64,000 bases of DNA from Microbacterium trichothecenolyticum. Lineage in GTDB: Bacteria; Actinomycetota; Actinomycetes; Actinomycetales; Microbacteriaceae. Under the pieces are notes generated by a model, which was not told the DNA's origin, made no database searches, and saw nothing but the letters and a program-made list of their open reading frames with translations. Made by a program: the position numbers and the translations under genes. The stretch spans positions 248,001-312,000 of the forward strand of contig NZ_JAUTBF010000001.1 in the NCBI RefSeq assembly GCF_030818955.1, written 5' to 3'. Shown one piece after another: positions 1 through 7,745 of the stretch; position 1 is the stretch's first letter, and the number at the start of each line of letters is the position of its first letter.

Positions 1-108
1 GCGCGGCGCGCGGCATACGTCTCGGGACCGCCGCGACTGATCGCCGCCCTGGCACCGGCGTTGAAGGCAGCGAGATCGCTCACGACCGACGCTTTCGCGG
101 GGTATTGA
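1..108 (+). CDS. C-terminal end of a probable flavin/NAD(P)-linked oxidoreductase (5' end outside window)
   Basis: The reading frame open from base 1 ends at TGA 106-108 and encodes about 35 residues. It contains AYVSGPPRLI followed by a helix and SLTTDAFAGY. A YVSGPP segment just before the C terminus is typical of the NAD-binding domain of ferredoxin-reductase-like flavoenzymes, where it lies near the nicotinamide site. Nothing upstream is visible, so substrate and partner cannot be given. The family call is an inference from one short motif. Confidence 0.5.
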   Translation, partial: ARRAAYVSGPPRLIAALAPALKAARSLTTDAFAGY

Positions 109-153
109 GCGTCGGAGGTGGCGCCGACCCGTCGCTGGCGCGAGAGTAGACCC

Positions 154-324
154 GTGCACACCGTCTTCTTTCCCACGGCCCCCTGGCTCCGGCCGCTCCC
201 GCCCGAGGGGCCACTCGAACTCGTCGTGCAACGGCCCGCCTTCGGGATCGGCGAGTCGCGGATGATCCTCGACGGTCGGCGCCTGCGTGCGCTCGCCGCG
301 TCGGCCCGTACGTTGTGGGGGTGA
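154..324 (+). CDS. Small hypothetical protein (about 56 aa)
   Basis: A short frame ends at TGA 322-324, six bases before the Nudix gene, so the two are probably co-transcribed. The protein has a hydrophobic, proline-rich N-terminal half (VFFPTAPWLRPLPPEG) and ends LAASARTLWG. I do not recognise it. GTG 154 is chosen because GAGAGT lies six bases upstream, the spacing seen at other leaderless starts here. GTG 118 in the same frame is an alternative that would add 12 residues. It has no clear membrane segment or metal motif. Its reality rests on spacing and codon bias only. Confidence 0.4.
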   Translation: MHTVFFPTAPWLRPLPPEGPLELVVQRPAFGIGESRMILDGRRLRALAASARTLWG

Positions 325-330
325 CCGCGC

Positions 331-804
331 ATGCCCACCCCCGATTTCGTCCTCGAACTGCGCCGCCACGTCGGAACGCGTCCCCTGCCGCTCGTCGGCG
401 TCACCGCCGTCATCGTGCGCGGCGACGAGATTCTGCTGGGGCGCCGCAGCGACTCCGGCCGTCTGACCCCCATCACCCGCATCGTCGACCCGGGGGAGGA
501 ACCGGCGGATGCTGCGGCCCGCGAGGCCGAGGAGGAGGCGGGCGTGCGCATCGACGTCGACCGTTTGACGTGGGTGCATCAGATCCCGCGGGTCACGTAC
601 GAAAACGGAGACCAGAGCGACTATCTCGACCTCGTCTTCGCCTGCACGTGGGTGTCGGGGGAGCCCGAGCCCGTCGACGGTGAGATGACCGAGGTCGGGT
701 GGTTCCCGGTCGACGAGGTCGCCGCCCTGCTCGATGCCGAGATGGCGGAGCGCGTGCGCGCGGGGCTCACCGTCGGGCCGGCGCGGTTCGAGCGCGCCCG
801 CTGA
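331..804 (+). CDS. Nudix hydrolase
   Basis: A 157-residue single-domain Nudix protein, expected to hydrolyse a nucleoside diphosphate linked to another group with Mg2+. The Nudix helix is clear: GE at residues 55-56, then REAEEEAGV at 64-72, giving the RE..EE.G core that binds metal. The first glycine of the Nudix box (residue 50) is arginine, in PITRIVDPGE, whereas relatives usually have glycine. The C-terminal part (YLDLVFACTW, VGWFPVDEV) is the usual beta-grasp completion. The gene follows a small ORF by six bases and is convergent with the histidine kinase gene, nine bases away. Substrate cannot be deduced. Confidence 0.88.
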   Translation: MPTPDFVLELRRHVGTRPLPLVGVTAVIVRGDEILLGRRSDSGRLTPITRIVDPGEEPADAAAREAEEEAGVRIDVDRLTWVHQIPRVTYENGDQSDYLDLVFACTWVSGEPEPVDGEMTEVGWFPVDEVAALLDAEMAERVRAGLTVGPARFERAR

Positions 805-813
805 CCCCGCGGG

Positions 814-2355
814 TCATACGGGGTCAGCCGGCTTCGCGGGCAGCCGCACCTCGAACGTGGTGTCGCCCGGGATGCTGTGCACCGCGATCGTGCCGTTGTG
901 CGCGTCGACGATCGCCCGCGCAATGGAGAGCCCGAGCCCCGTTCCCCCGGTCTTTCGATCGCGGGAGCGGTCGGCGCGCGCGAAGCGCTCGAACAGCTGC
1001 GAGGCGACGGAGGGGTCGATGCCCGGCCCGTCGTCGTGCACGCGCAGCACCGCTTCCTGACCCTCCCGCGTCACCGAGACGGCGACGACGCTTCCGGCCG
1101 GCGTATGCGTGCGGGCGTTGGCGAGGAGGTTCGCGATCACTTGGTGCAGGCGTGACGCGTCGCCGGCCAGCTCGACGGGTTCGTCGGGCACGTCGATGGT
1201 CCACGAGTGGTCGGGGCCGGCCGGGCGGGCGTCGCCGACGGCCTCGACGGCCAGACGGGCCAGATCGACCGAGCCGTAGACGAGCTCCTGCCCCTCGTCG
1301 AGCCGCGCGAGCAGCAGCAGGTCTTCGACGAGAGTGGTCATGCGCACCGACTGAGCCTGGATGCGCTCGAGCGACTGCTCGGTGGTCTCGACCGCCATGG
1401 CGGTGCGCTGGCGGCTCTCATCGTCTTGCGCCTGGCGCATGGCGCGCAGGGACAGCTCCGAGAACCCGCGGATGGATGCCAGGGGCGTGCGCAGTTCGTG
1501 ACTGGCATCGGCCACGAACCGGCGCATGAGCTCCTCGTTGCGCTGACGAGCGGTGAGCGAGGCGTCGACGCGGTCGAGGAGGGTGTTCAGGGCGGCGCCG
1601 ACCTGACCGATCTCGGTGTGTTCGTCGACCTGCTCGGCGGGGACGCGCTCGGTGATCGACACGTCACCCTGGTCCATGCGCAGCGACGCGACGCGGGTGG
1701 CGGTCTCGGCGACCGCGCGGAGGGGTTTCAGCCCCAGGCGGATGACGATCGCGATGACCACGGCGAGCAGTAGCAGGCCACCCGCGGTGACGAGTGCGAC
1801 CGTGGTGAGGATCGCGCCGATGTAGCCCGTCACGTTCGACAGCGGCAGCCCCACCAGGAAGGCGCCGCTGCCGCCGGGTGCGCTGTAGGGCTTGACGAAG
1901 TACTCGCCGAGATTGGGCAGGTCGACGGTCAGCGTCTGGCCGCTCGAGCTCAGGGCGTCGGCGATCTGGGAGAGGTCGTCGGTCGTGAGGGCGCGCACGC
2001 TGTCGCCGGCGACGACGGCGCCCGAGGGGCCGCCGGAACGTGTGTTCACCACCAGCAGCGTGCCGTCCGGATTGCGGCCCGACTCGAGCACGTCGGCCGC
2101 ACTGGCCTGGAAGGAGACGCGGGGTTGGATCTCCGACGCCGTCTCTGTGACCGACGCATCGAGATTCACCAGCAACACTTGGCTGAGGATGGCGCTCGTC
2201 GAGATACCGATCATCACCAGGATGAACGCCACCATGCCGATCACGGCGGTCATGAGACGCGCCTGCAGCGTCCACGGGTGCCGCAGTCGTGAGACGAGGC
2301 TCTTGTGTCGTGTCGTCGGAGGAACCGGGGGAGCGGGTCGGGGCGGGGCGCTCAC
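814..2355 (-). CDS. Sensor histidine kinase (TcrY/TrcS-like)
   Basis: A 513-residue membrane sensor kinase, partner of the response regulator transcribed just before it. Start GTG at 2355 is chosen because GTGA overlaps the regulator stop by four bases, a normal coupled arrangement; longer upstream reading is antisense-like. Order of parts: proline-rich cytoplasmic tail, first membrane segment (MTAVIGMVAFILVMIGIS), extracytoplasmic domain of about 130 residues, second membrane segment (LTTVALVTAGGLLLLAVVIA), HAMP, H-box FVADASHELRTPLASIRGF with the phospho-accepting His, N-box VIANLLANARTH, G1 HDDGPGID, F-box LFERF and G2 GTGLGLSIA. The signal sensed is unknown. Architecture matches mycobacterial TcrY/TrcS. 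Confidence 0.9.
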   Translation of the reverse strand: MSAPPRPAPPVPPTTRHKSLVSRLRHPWTLQARLMTAVIGMVAFILVMIGISTSAILSQVLLVNLDASVTETASEIQPRVSFQASAADVLESGRNPDGTLLVVNTRSGGPSGAVVAGDSVRALTTDDLSQIADALSSSGQTLTVDLPNLGEYFVKPYSAPGGSGAFLVGLPLSNVTGYIGAILTTVALVTAGGLLLLAVVIAIVIRLGLKPLRAVAETATRVASLRMDQGDVSITERVPAEQVDEHTEIGQVGAALNTLLDRVDASLTARQRNEELMRRFVADASHELRTPLASIRGFSELSLRAMRQAQDDESRQRTAMAVETTEQSLERIQAQSVRMTTLVEDLLLLARLDEGQELVYGSVDLARLAVEAVGDARPAGPDHSWTIDVPDEPVELAGDASRLHQVIANLLANARTHTPAGSVVAVSVTREGQEAVLRVHDDGPGIDPSVASQLFERFARADRSRDRKTGGTGLGLSIARAIVDAHNGTIAVHSIPGDTTFEVRLPAKPADPV

Positions 2356-3086
2356 TGCGGGGCTTTGATCATGTAGCCGACGCCGCGCACGGTGTGGATG
2401 AGCGGTTCGTGTCCGGCGTCGATCTTCTTGCGCAGGTACGAGATGTACAGCTCCACCACGCTCGAACGACCGCCGAAGTCGTAGTTCCACACGCGGTCGA
2501 GGATCTGCGCCTTCGACACCACGCGCCGCTGGTTGCGCATGAGGAAGCGCAGCAGCTCGAACTCCGTCGCGGTCAGCTCGATCTCGTGGCCGCCGCGCAC
2601 GACCTCGTGGCTGTCTTCGTTGAGCGACAGGTCGCCGACACGCAGGATGGGCTCGGAGTCGCGGGTCAGCGCCGTGCCGGCCCGGCGCATGAGACCCCGA
2701 AGTCGCGCGACGACCTCTTCGAGGCTGAAGGGCTTGGTGACGTAGTCGTCGCCGCCGGCGGTGAGCCCGGCGACGCGATCGGCGACGGCGTCCTTCGCGG
2801 TGAGGAACAGCACCGGCACGTCATTGCCCGAGTGACGCAGCCGCTGCAGCACCGCCATGCCGTCGAGGTCGGGCATCATGATGTCGAGCACCATGGCATC
2901 CGGTTCGAAGTCGCGGGCGGCGGTGAGGGCGTCGAAGCCGGAGCCGGCGGTCTTCACTTCCCAGCCCTCCATGCGCAGCGCCATCGACAGCAGGTCGGTG
3001 AGCATCTGCTCGTCGTCGACGACGAGCACCCGCAGGGCGCTCCCGTCGGGGCGGGTGAAGGCGGGGGCGGCGGCGGTCGCGGTCAT
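2352..3086 (-). CDS. OmpR-family response regulator (TcrX/TrcR-like)
   Basis: A response regulator with an N-terminal receiver (LRVLVVDDE, phospho-acceptor Asp in VLDIMMPDLDG, conserved Lys in YVTKPFS) and a C-terminal winged-helix DNA-binding domain ending VRGVGYMIKAPQ. It is first in an operon with the histidine kinase, overlapping it by four bases. Three in-frame ATGs exist at 3104, 3095 and 3086. None has a good ribosome site. ATG 3086 lies seven bases after CACAAT, a leaderless-type spacing, and begins MTATAAAPAF, so it is preferred with modest confidence. A palindrome just upstream may be its own operator. TrcR in mycobacteria is known to autoregulate; doing so here is inference. Confidence 0.88.
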   Translation of the reverse strand: MTATAAAPAFTRPDGSALRVLVVDDEQMLTDLLSMALRMEGWEVKTAGSGFDALTAARDFEPDAMVLDIMMPDLDGMAVLQRLRHSGNDVPVLFLTAKDAVADRVAGLTAGGDDYVTKPFSLEEVVARLRGLMRRAGTALTRDSEPILRVGDLSLNEDSHEVVRGGHEIELTATEFELLRFLMRNQRRVVSKAQILDRVWNYDFGGRSSVVELYISYLRKKIDAGHEPLIHTVRGVGYMIKAPQ

Positions 3087-3098
3087 GAAACTCATTGT

Positions 3099-3116
3099 GC
3101 TCATATATCTATGAGC
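3099..3116. promoter_or_regulatory. Palindrome GCTCATA-N4-TATGAGC upstream of the response regulator gene
   Basis: A perfect 7-base inverted repeat with a TATC spacer sits in an AT-rich island just before the regulator start. Its position over the expected promoter suggests an operator, possibly for the regulator itself. OmpR-type regulators more often bind direct repeats, which weakens that assignment. Confidence 0.45.
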
Positions 3117-3220
3117 TTTCTATGGCGAGGGTTATGGGAATCCTGGGAGTGGGCGAGCAGCCGCCTGAGCGGGCGCACGCCGCCGATTCCCGCCGACCCG
3201 GGCGACACGGCCGAAGACGC

Positions 3221-3255
3221 CGAAGCGGCGACGAGCAGTGCTCGCCGCCGCTTCG
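3221..3255 (-). terminator. Hairpin after gnd
   Basis: CGAAGCGGCG and CGCCGCTTCG flank an inner CGAGC-AGT-GCTCG stem with one mismatch. It begins 13 bases beyond the gnd stop on the minus strand. No strong U-tract is seen, as is common in this lineage. Confidence 0.65.
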
Positions 3256-3267
3256 AGAGAGGTCGCC

Positions 3268-4863
3268 TCAGTGGGTGTCTTCGGCCTCGATCTCGGTGCG
3301 ATCGCCCGACCAGAGGGTGTGGAACGTGCCCTCCTTGTCGATACGGCGGTAGGTGTGCGCCCCGAAGAAGTCGCGCTGGCCCTGGATGAGGGCCGCCGGC
3401 AGACGCTCGGCGCGCAGGCCGTCGTAGTACGCCAGCGACGAGCTGAAGGCGGGGGCGGGGATGCCGCTGGCCGCCGACAGCGACACGATGTGACGCCACG
3501 CGTCCTGGGCGCGCCCGAGCGCCTCGACGAAGTACGGCGCGGTCAACAGCACGGGCAGGGTGGCCTCGGCGTCGTAGGCCTCGGCGATGCGGTTGAGGAA
3601 CTGTGCGCGAATGATGCAGCCGCCGCGCCAGATCTTCGACACCGCGCCGAGGTCGATCGCCCAGTCGTACTGCGCGGCTCCCGCGCGGATCTCATCGAAC
3701 CCCTGCGAGTACGCGACGATCTTCGAGGCGTACAGCGCCAGGCGCACCTGCTCGATGAAGGCGTCGGCGTCCTCGCCCGAGAGCAGGTCGGTGCCGGAGG
3801 GTCCGGGGAGCTCGCGCGAGACCTCGCGCTGCTCGGGGTGGCTCGACAGCGAGCGCGCGAATGTGGCCTCGGCGATGCCCGAGACGGGAACACCCAGATC
3901 GAGCGCGGTCTGCACGGTCCATGCGCCGGTGCCCTTGGCGCCGGCCTGGTCGAGGATGATGTCGACGAGGGGCTTACCGGTCTCGGCGTCGGTCTGACGC
4001 AGCACCTCGGCGGTGATCTCGATGAGGTAGGACTCCAGCTCGCCGCGGTTCCACTCGGCGAACACGTCGGCGATCTCGGCCGGGGTCTTGCCGGTCGCGC
4101 GGCGAATGAGGTCGTACGCCTCGGCGATGAGCTGCATGTCGGCGTACTCGATGCCGTTGTGCACCATCTTCACGAAGTGACCGGCGCCGTCGTGGCCGAC
4201 GTGCGTCACGCACGCCTCGCCCTCGGCGACCGCGGCGATGCCCTTCAGGATGGGTCCGAGCGTGATCCACGACTCGTCGGACCCGCCGGGCATGAGCGAG
4301 GGGCCCAGCAGCGCGCCCTCCTCGCCGCCCGAGACGCCCATGCCCACGTAGTTGATGCCCGTGTCGCGCACGGCCTTCTCGCGGCGGATGGTGTCGGTGA
4401 ACAGGGCGTTGCCGCCGTCGACGATGATGTCGCCCGGCTCGAACACCTTGACGAGCTCGTCGATGACGAAGTCGGTGGGGCGGCCCGCCTTGACCATGAT
4501 GATCGCCGTGCGCGGCACCGAGAGCGACGCCGCGAAGTCCTCGTACGAGAACGACGGCACGAACTCCGCCTCGGGGTGCGCCGCGAGCAGCTCGTCGGTC
4601 TTGGACCGCGACCGGTTGAACACCGCGACCGTGTTGCCCTCGCGGCTGGCGAGGTTGCGGGCCAGGTTGGAGCCCATGACGGCCAGGCCGACGACACCGA
4701 TGTTGGCGCGGGCCTCGCCCTGGCCCTCGGGGGCCGAGTCGGCCTCGGCGGTGGGGCGATCGACCTCTTCGATCCCGGGTGCACCCTCGTGCACCTGCGC
4801 GGCCTGGTGGGGCGCCTGGTCCTGGTCGGTCGAAGGTCCGGTCGGGGAGGGGGTGGACGTCAT
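3268..4863 (-). CDS. gnd: 6-phosphogluconate dehydrogenase, decarboxylating
   Basis: Converts 6-phosphogluconate to ribulose 5-phosphate and CO2 with NADP+ in the oxidative pentose phosphate pathway. The protein is 531 residues, longer than the usual 470-485. The Rossmann motif GLAVMGSNLARNL begins near residue 59; the substrate and catalytic region VSGGEEGALLGPS and HFVKMVHNGIEY are intact, as is the C-terminal region ending SGDRTEIEAEDTH. The extra 50 N-terminal residues are rich in Pro, Glu and Asp and look disordered. ATG 4863 is chosen for GGAG eight bases upstream; an internal GTG could give a shorter form. It lies downstream of gntP and gntK with a 102-base gap holding its own likely promoter. 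Confidence 0.95.
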   Translation of the reverse strand: MTSTPSPTGPSTDQDQAPHQAAQVHEGAPGIEEVDRPTAEADSAPEGQGEARANIGVVGLAVMGSNLARNLASREGNTVAVFNRSRSKTDELLAAHPEAEFVPSFSYEDFAASLSVPRTAIIMVKAGRPTDFVIDELVKVFEPGDIIVDGGNALFTDTIRREKAVRDTGINYVGMGVSGGEEGALLGPSLMPGGSDESWITLGPILKGIAAVAEGEACVTHVGHDGAGHFVKMVHNGIEYADMQLIAEAYDLIRRATGKTPAEIADVFAEWNRGELESYLIEITAEVLRQTDAETGKPLVDIILDQAGAKGTGAWTVQTALDLGVPVSGIAEATFARSLSSHPEQREVSRELPGPSGTDLLSGEDADAFIEQVRLALYASKIVAYSQGFDEIRAGAAQYDWAIDLGAVSKIWRGGCIIRAQFLNRIAEAYDAEATLPVLLTAPYFVEALGRAQDAWRHIVSLSAASGIPAPAFSSSLAYYDGLRAERLPAALIQGQRDFFGAHTYRRIDKEGTFHTLWSGDRTEIEAEDTH

Positions 4864-4903
4864 TCGTTGCTCCGTAATCGGGTACGAGGAAGGGGTGGGC
4901 GTG

Positions 4904-4949
4904 CACGCGCGGGCCGCCTCCGCCACTGTATCGGCTCGGCCCGCGCGTG
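4904..4949 (-). promoter_or_regulatory. 13-bp inverted repeat enclosing a -10 element, upstream of gnd
   Basis: CACGCGCGGGCCG (4904-4916) and CGGCCCGCGCGTG (4937-4949) are perfect arms. The 20-base loop holds TACAGT (minus strand, 4925-4930), a good -10 hexamer about 60 bases before the gnd start. It could be an operator around the gnd promoter, a hairpin ending gntPK transcription, or both. Confidence 0.5.
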
Positions 4950-4965
4950 TTTCAGGGAGCGTCCC

Positions 4966-5481
4966 TCAGGACGCTCGAGCGAGGTGCAGCAAGGCGATGA
5001 CCTCGTCGACCTGCTCCTGCGGCGGGAGGTCGAGGTCGATGCGGATCGCCTGCTCATCGGCATCCGGCATCTCGAGGGTCTCGAACTGCGACGTCAGCAG
5101 CGCGGGCGGCATGAAGTGCCCCTGGCGGCGCATGAGGCGCTGCAGCACCAGCGCCGGGTCTCCCATGAGCAGGACGAACGACACCGGGTCACGGCGGAGC
5201 ACGTCGCGATAGCTGCGCTTGAGCGCGGAGCACGTGATCACTCCCGGACGCCCGATGGCGATCTGCCCGTCGATCCACGCGGCGACGCGGTCGAGCCACG
5301 GCCAACGGTCGTCGTCGTTGAGCGCGTGACCGGCCGCCATCTTGGCGACGTTCTCGGCGGGGTGCAGGTCATCGCCCTCTTGGAAGTCCCAGCCGAGGCG
5401 CCCGGCGAGCATGCCTGCGACGGTGGATTTGCCGGTGCCGGCGGGGCCCATGAACACGAGGACGGGGGCGGTGGATGCCAT
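4966..5481 (-). CDS. gntK: Gluconokinase
   Basis: Phosphorylates D-gluconate to 6-phosphogluconate using ATP in the cytoplasm. The 171-residue length is typical of the small P-loop (GntK/IdnK) family. The Walker A motif is GPAGTGKST near residues 12-20, followed by the conserved QEGDDLHP and DDDRWPWL segments, CSALKRSYRD and the lid region RQGHFMPPALLTSQ. The gene lies 19 bases after gntP on the same strand and before gnd, giving an uptake-kinase-dehydrogenase order. The divergent GntR regulator at 7038 probably controls it through the gntP promoter. Confidence 0.95.
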   Translation of the reverse strand: MASTAPVLVFMGPAGTGKSTVAGMLAGRLGWDFQEGDDLHPAENVAKMAAGHALNDDDRWPWLDRVAAWIDGQIAIGRPGVITCSALKRSYRDVLRRDPVSFVLLMGDPALVLQRLMRRQGHFMPPALLTSQFETLEMPDADEQAIRIDLDLPPQEQVDEVIALLHLARAS

Positions 5482-5500
5482 GTCGATACCTTCCGTGCGC

Positions 5501-6904
5501 TCAGACGAACGCGCTGATGACGAGGACGCCGGCCAGACCCGTGACCGAGATCACGCACTCGAGCACGGTCCATGTTTTCAGGGTCATCGGGATGTCGAGA
5601 CCGAAGTATTCCTTGATGAGCCAGAAGCCGGCGTCGTTGACGTGGCTGAGGAACACCGAGCCGGCGCCGATCGCGAGCACGAGCAGCGCGGTCATGGGAG
5701 CGTCGAGGGTTTCGGTGAGCGGCTGCAGGATGCCGGCCGCGGTGATCGTCGCGACGGTCGCCGATCCCGTCGCGACGCGGATGACGACGGCGACGAGCCA
5801 CGCGAGGAACAGTACCGAGAAGCTGGAGCCGGCGACGAGATCGGCGATGACCTTGCCGATGCCGGTGTCGACGAGCACCTGCTTGAAGCCTCCGCCGGCG
5901 CCCACGATGAGCAGGATGCCGGCGATCGGGCCGAGCGAGGAGCCGACGACACCCGTCAGCCGCGCACGGTCGAAGCCGGCGCCGCGGCCGAGCACGACGA
6001 AGCCGACGAGCACCGCGAGCAGCAGGGCGATGATCGGCAGGCCGAGGAAGTCGACGACGACCTTCCAGATGTCGTTCGAGCCGGGCGCGACGATGTCGGC
6101 GACGGCCTTGAGCAGCATGAGGAAGACCGGCAGGAGGATGCTGCCGAGCGTCGCGGCGAACGAGGGGCGGCGCGCGGGCTCCTCACCCTTCTCTTCCGCC
6201 GAGACGAAGAGGTCGGGCACGGGGACCGGTGCCCAGCGGGCGGCGATGGGCGCGAACAGCGGGCCGGCGATGATGACGGCGGGGATCGCGACGAGCACGC
6301 CGAAGGCGAGGGTCAGTCCGAGGTTGGCATCCAGAGCGGCGATGGCGGCGAGCGGCCCCGGGTGCGGGGGCACGAGACCGTGCATCGCGGAGAGGCCGGC
6401 GAGGGTGGGGATGGCGATCTTCATCAGCGAGACGCCCGAGCGGCGGGCGACGAGGATGATGACCGGCACGAGCAGTACGAGACCGACCTCGAAGAACATC
6501 GGCAGGCCGATGATCGCGCCGATCAGACCCATGACCCAGGGGAGCGAGCGCGGGGTCGCCCGGGCGACGAGGGTGTCGACGATGCGGTCGGCGCCGCCGG
6601 AGTCGGCGAGGAGCTTGCCGTAGATCGCACCGAGGGCGATCAGGATGCCGACCCCGCCCATCGTCGAGCCGAAGCCGCCGGTGAAGCTGGTCACCGCGGT
6701 GGCGATGGGCATGCCGGCGATGACGCCCGTGGTGAATCCGCCGATGGTCAAGGCGAGGAAGGGGTGGAGCTTGCCCCACGTGATCAGCACCACGATGAGG
6801 GCGATGCCGATGAGGGCGGCGGTGATCAACTGCCCGGCGGGGGCGGTGGATACGGGCTCCGCAGCGGCGAACACCGTCGTAGCGGGGAGGGGGGAGAGGG
6901 CCAT
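5501..6904 (-). CDS. gntP: Gluconate:H+ symporter, GntP family
   Basis: An inner-membrane permease of 467 residues with 12 or more hydrophobic segments, expected to import gluconate with protons. Family landmarks are TWGKLHPFLALTIGGFTTG near the N terminus, GLPMFFEVGLVLLVPV, the GLVPPHPGPLAAI loop and SHVNDAGFWLIKEYFG near the C terminus. ATG 6904 is chosen because AAGGA lies upstream at good spacing; the reading frame extends 27 codons further without support. It heads the gntP-gntK unit and faces gntR across about 130 bases containing a TGTCGTACA motif. Confidence 0.95.
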   Translation of the reverse strand: MALSPLPATTVFAAAEPVSTAPAGQLITAALIGIALIVVLITWGKLHPFLALTIGGFTTGVIAGMPIATAVTSFTGGFGSTMGGVGILIALGAIYGKLLADSGGADRIVDTLVARATPRSLPWVMGLIGAIIGLPMFFEVGLVLLVPVIILVARRSGVSLMKIAIPTLAGLSAMHGLVPPHPGPLAAIAALDANLGLTLAFGVLVAIPAVIIAGPLFAPIAARWAPVPVPDLFVSAEEKGEEPARRPSFAATLGSILLPVFLMLLKAVADIVAPGSNDIWKVVVDFLGLPIIALLLAVLVGFVVLGRGAGFDRARLTGVVGSSLGPIAGILLIVGAGGGFKQVLVDTGIGKVIADLVAGSSFSVLFLAWLVAVVIRVATGSATVATITAAGILQPLTETLDAPMTALLVLAIGAGSVFLSHVNDAGFWLIKEYFGLDIPMTLKTWTVLECVISVTGLAGVLVISAFV

Positions 6905-6948
6905 GAGCGTCCTTGTTCCGGCGAGCGGCAGCGATGCCGTGAGGTATT

Positions 6949-6957
6949 TGTCGTACA
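6949..6957. promoter_or_regulatory. Candidate GntR/FadR-type operator TGTCGTACA
   Basis: TGT-N3-ACA lies between the divergent gntP and gntR genes, inside the AT-rich stretch TATTTGTCGTACATAAA. FadR-subfamily sites commonly have a GT-N(2-3)-AC core, so this is a likely site for the adjacent regulator. Assignment is by position and pattern only. Confidence 0.5.
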
Positions 6958-7037
6958 TAAAACCACAGGATGCGCGAACCTGCACGACGAATTTCGGAAA
7001 CGGGCCGCGTGGTGTCTGTCATCATCGAGGAATGACG

Positions 7038-7742
7038 ATGGACCGTCCGACCGTGGCGTCGCTGCACGACGCTCTCGTCGACCGTCTCGGATCCGCCATC
7101 GTCGACGGGCAGCTCGCCGCCGGGTCGCGCCTCGTGACGGCGGAGCTGTCGCCCGGATCCTCGCGGGGTGCGGGGCGGGAGGCGGTGCGGGTGCTGCAGT
7201 CCCTCGGCCTCGTGCGCGTGCGCCGGAAGACCGGCGTCGAGGTGCTCCCGGTGACGCAGTGGAACGTCTACGCGCCCGAGATCATCGCCTGGCGCCTGGC
7301 CGGGCCGGGCCGCACGGCGCAACTGCGCGAGCTCAGCGAGCTGCGCGGGGCGATCGAGCCGCTCGCGGCCCGATCGGCGGCCGTGCACGCCACCGACGCA
7401 CAGCGTCAGGAGCTGGTGGCCGCGGTGATGGAGATGGCGCGTACCGAACGCGATGCCGACGGCGCCGAGTACCTCGCGGCCGACGTCCGGTTCCACCGCA
7501 CCCTGCTCGCGGCATCCGGCAACACCATGTTCGGAGCCCTCGGCTCCGTCGTGGAGTCGGTGCTCGTGGGCAGGACGCTGCACGAGCTCATGCCGCACGA
7601 CGCCAACCCGCATGCGGTGCGCTGGCACCAGGACGTCGCCTTCGCCGTCGCCGCCGGCCGGGCTGAGGAGGCGGCGCAGGCGATGAGCCTCATCGTGCGT
7701 GAGGCCGGCCAGGCCATGGCCTCGGCGATCTCGGCGCAGTGA
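7038..7742 (+). CDS. GntR-family regulator, FadR subfamily (FCD domain)
   Basis: A 234-residue transcription factor expected to repress the divergent gluconate genes and release on binding a sugar acid. The N-terminal winged helix spans about residues 10-75 (LVDRLGSAIVDGQLAAGSRL then GREAVRVLQSLGLVRVRRKTG). The C-terminal FCD domain has the all-helical ELRGAIEPLAARSAAVHA start, the DVRFHRTLLAASGN motif and HDANPHAVRWHQDV, whose Asp and His residues normally bind a metal and ligand. ATG 7038 is preferred over ATG 7032 because GAGGA ends only one base before 7032 but six bases before 7038. It is convergent with the next gene, three bases apart. Confidence 0.9.
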   Translation: MDRPTVASLHDALVDRLGSAIVDGQLAAGSRLVTAELSPGSSRGAGREAVRVLQSLGLVRVRRKTGVEVLPVTQWNVYAPEIIAWRLAGPGRTAQLRELSELRGAIEPLAARSAAVHATDAQRQELVAAVMEMARTERDADGAEYLAADVRFHRTLLAASGNTMFGALGSVVESVLVGRTLHELMPHDANPHAVRWHQDVAFAVAAGRAEEAAQAMSLIVREAGQAMASAISAQ

Positions 7743-7745
7743 CGG

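Noticed and set aside
3238..5517. 759-residue plus-strand frame through gnd and gntK
   Set aside because: Antisense to two confident enzymes; composition is repetitive (Val, Gly, Arg, Asp) and has no recognisable motif.
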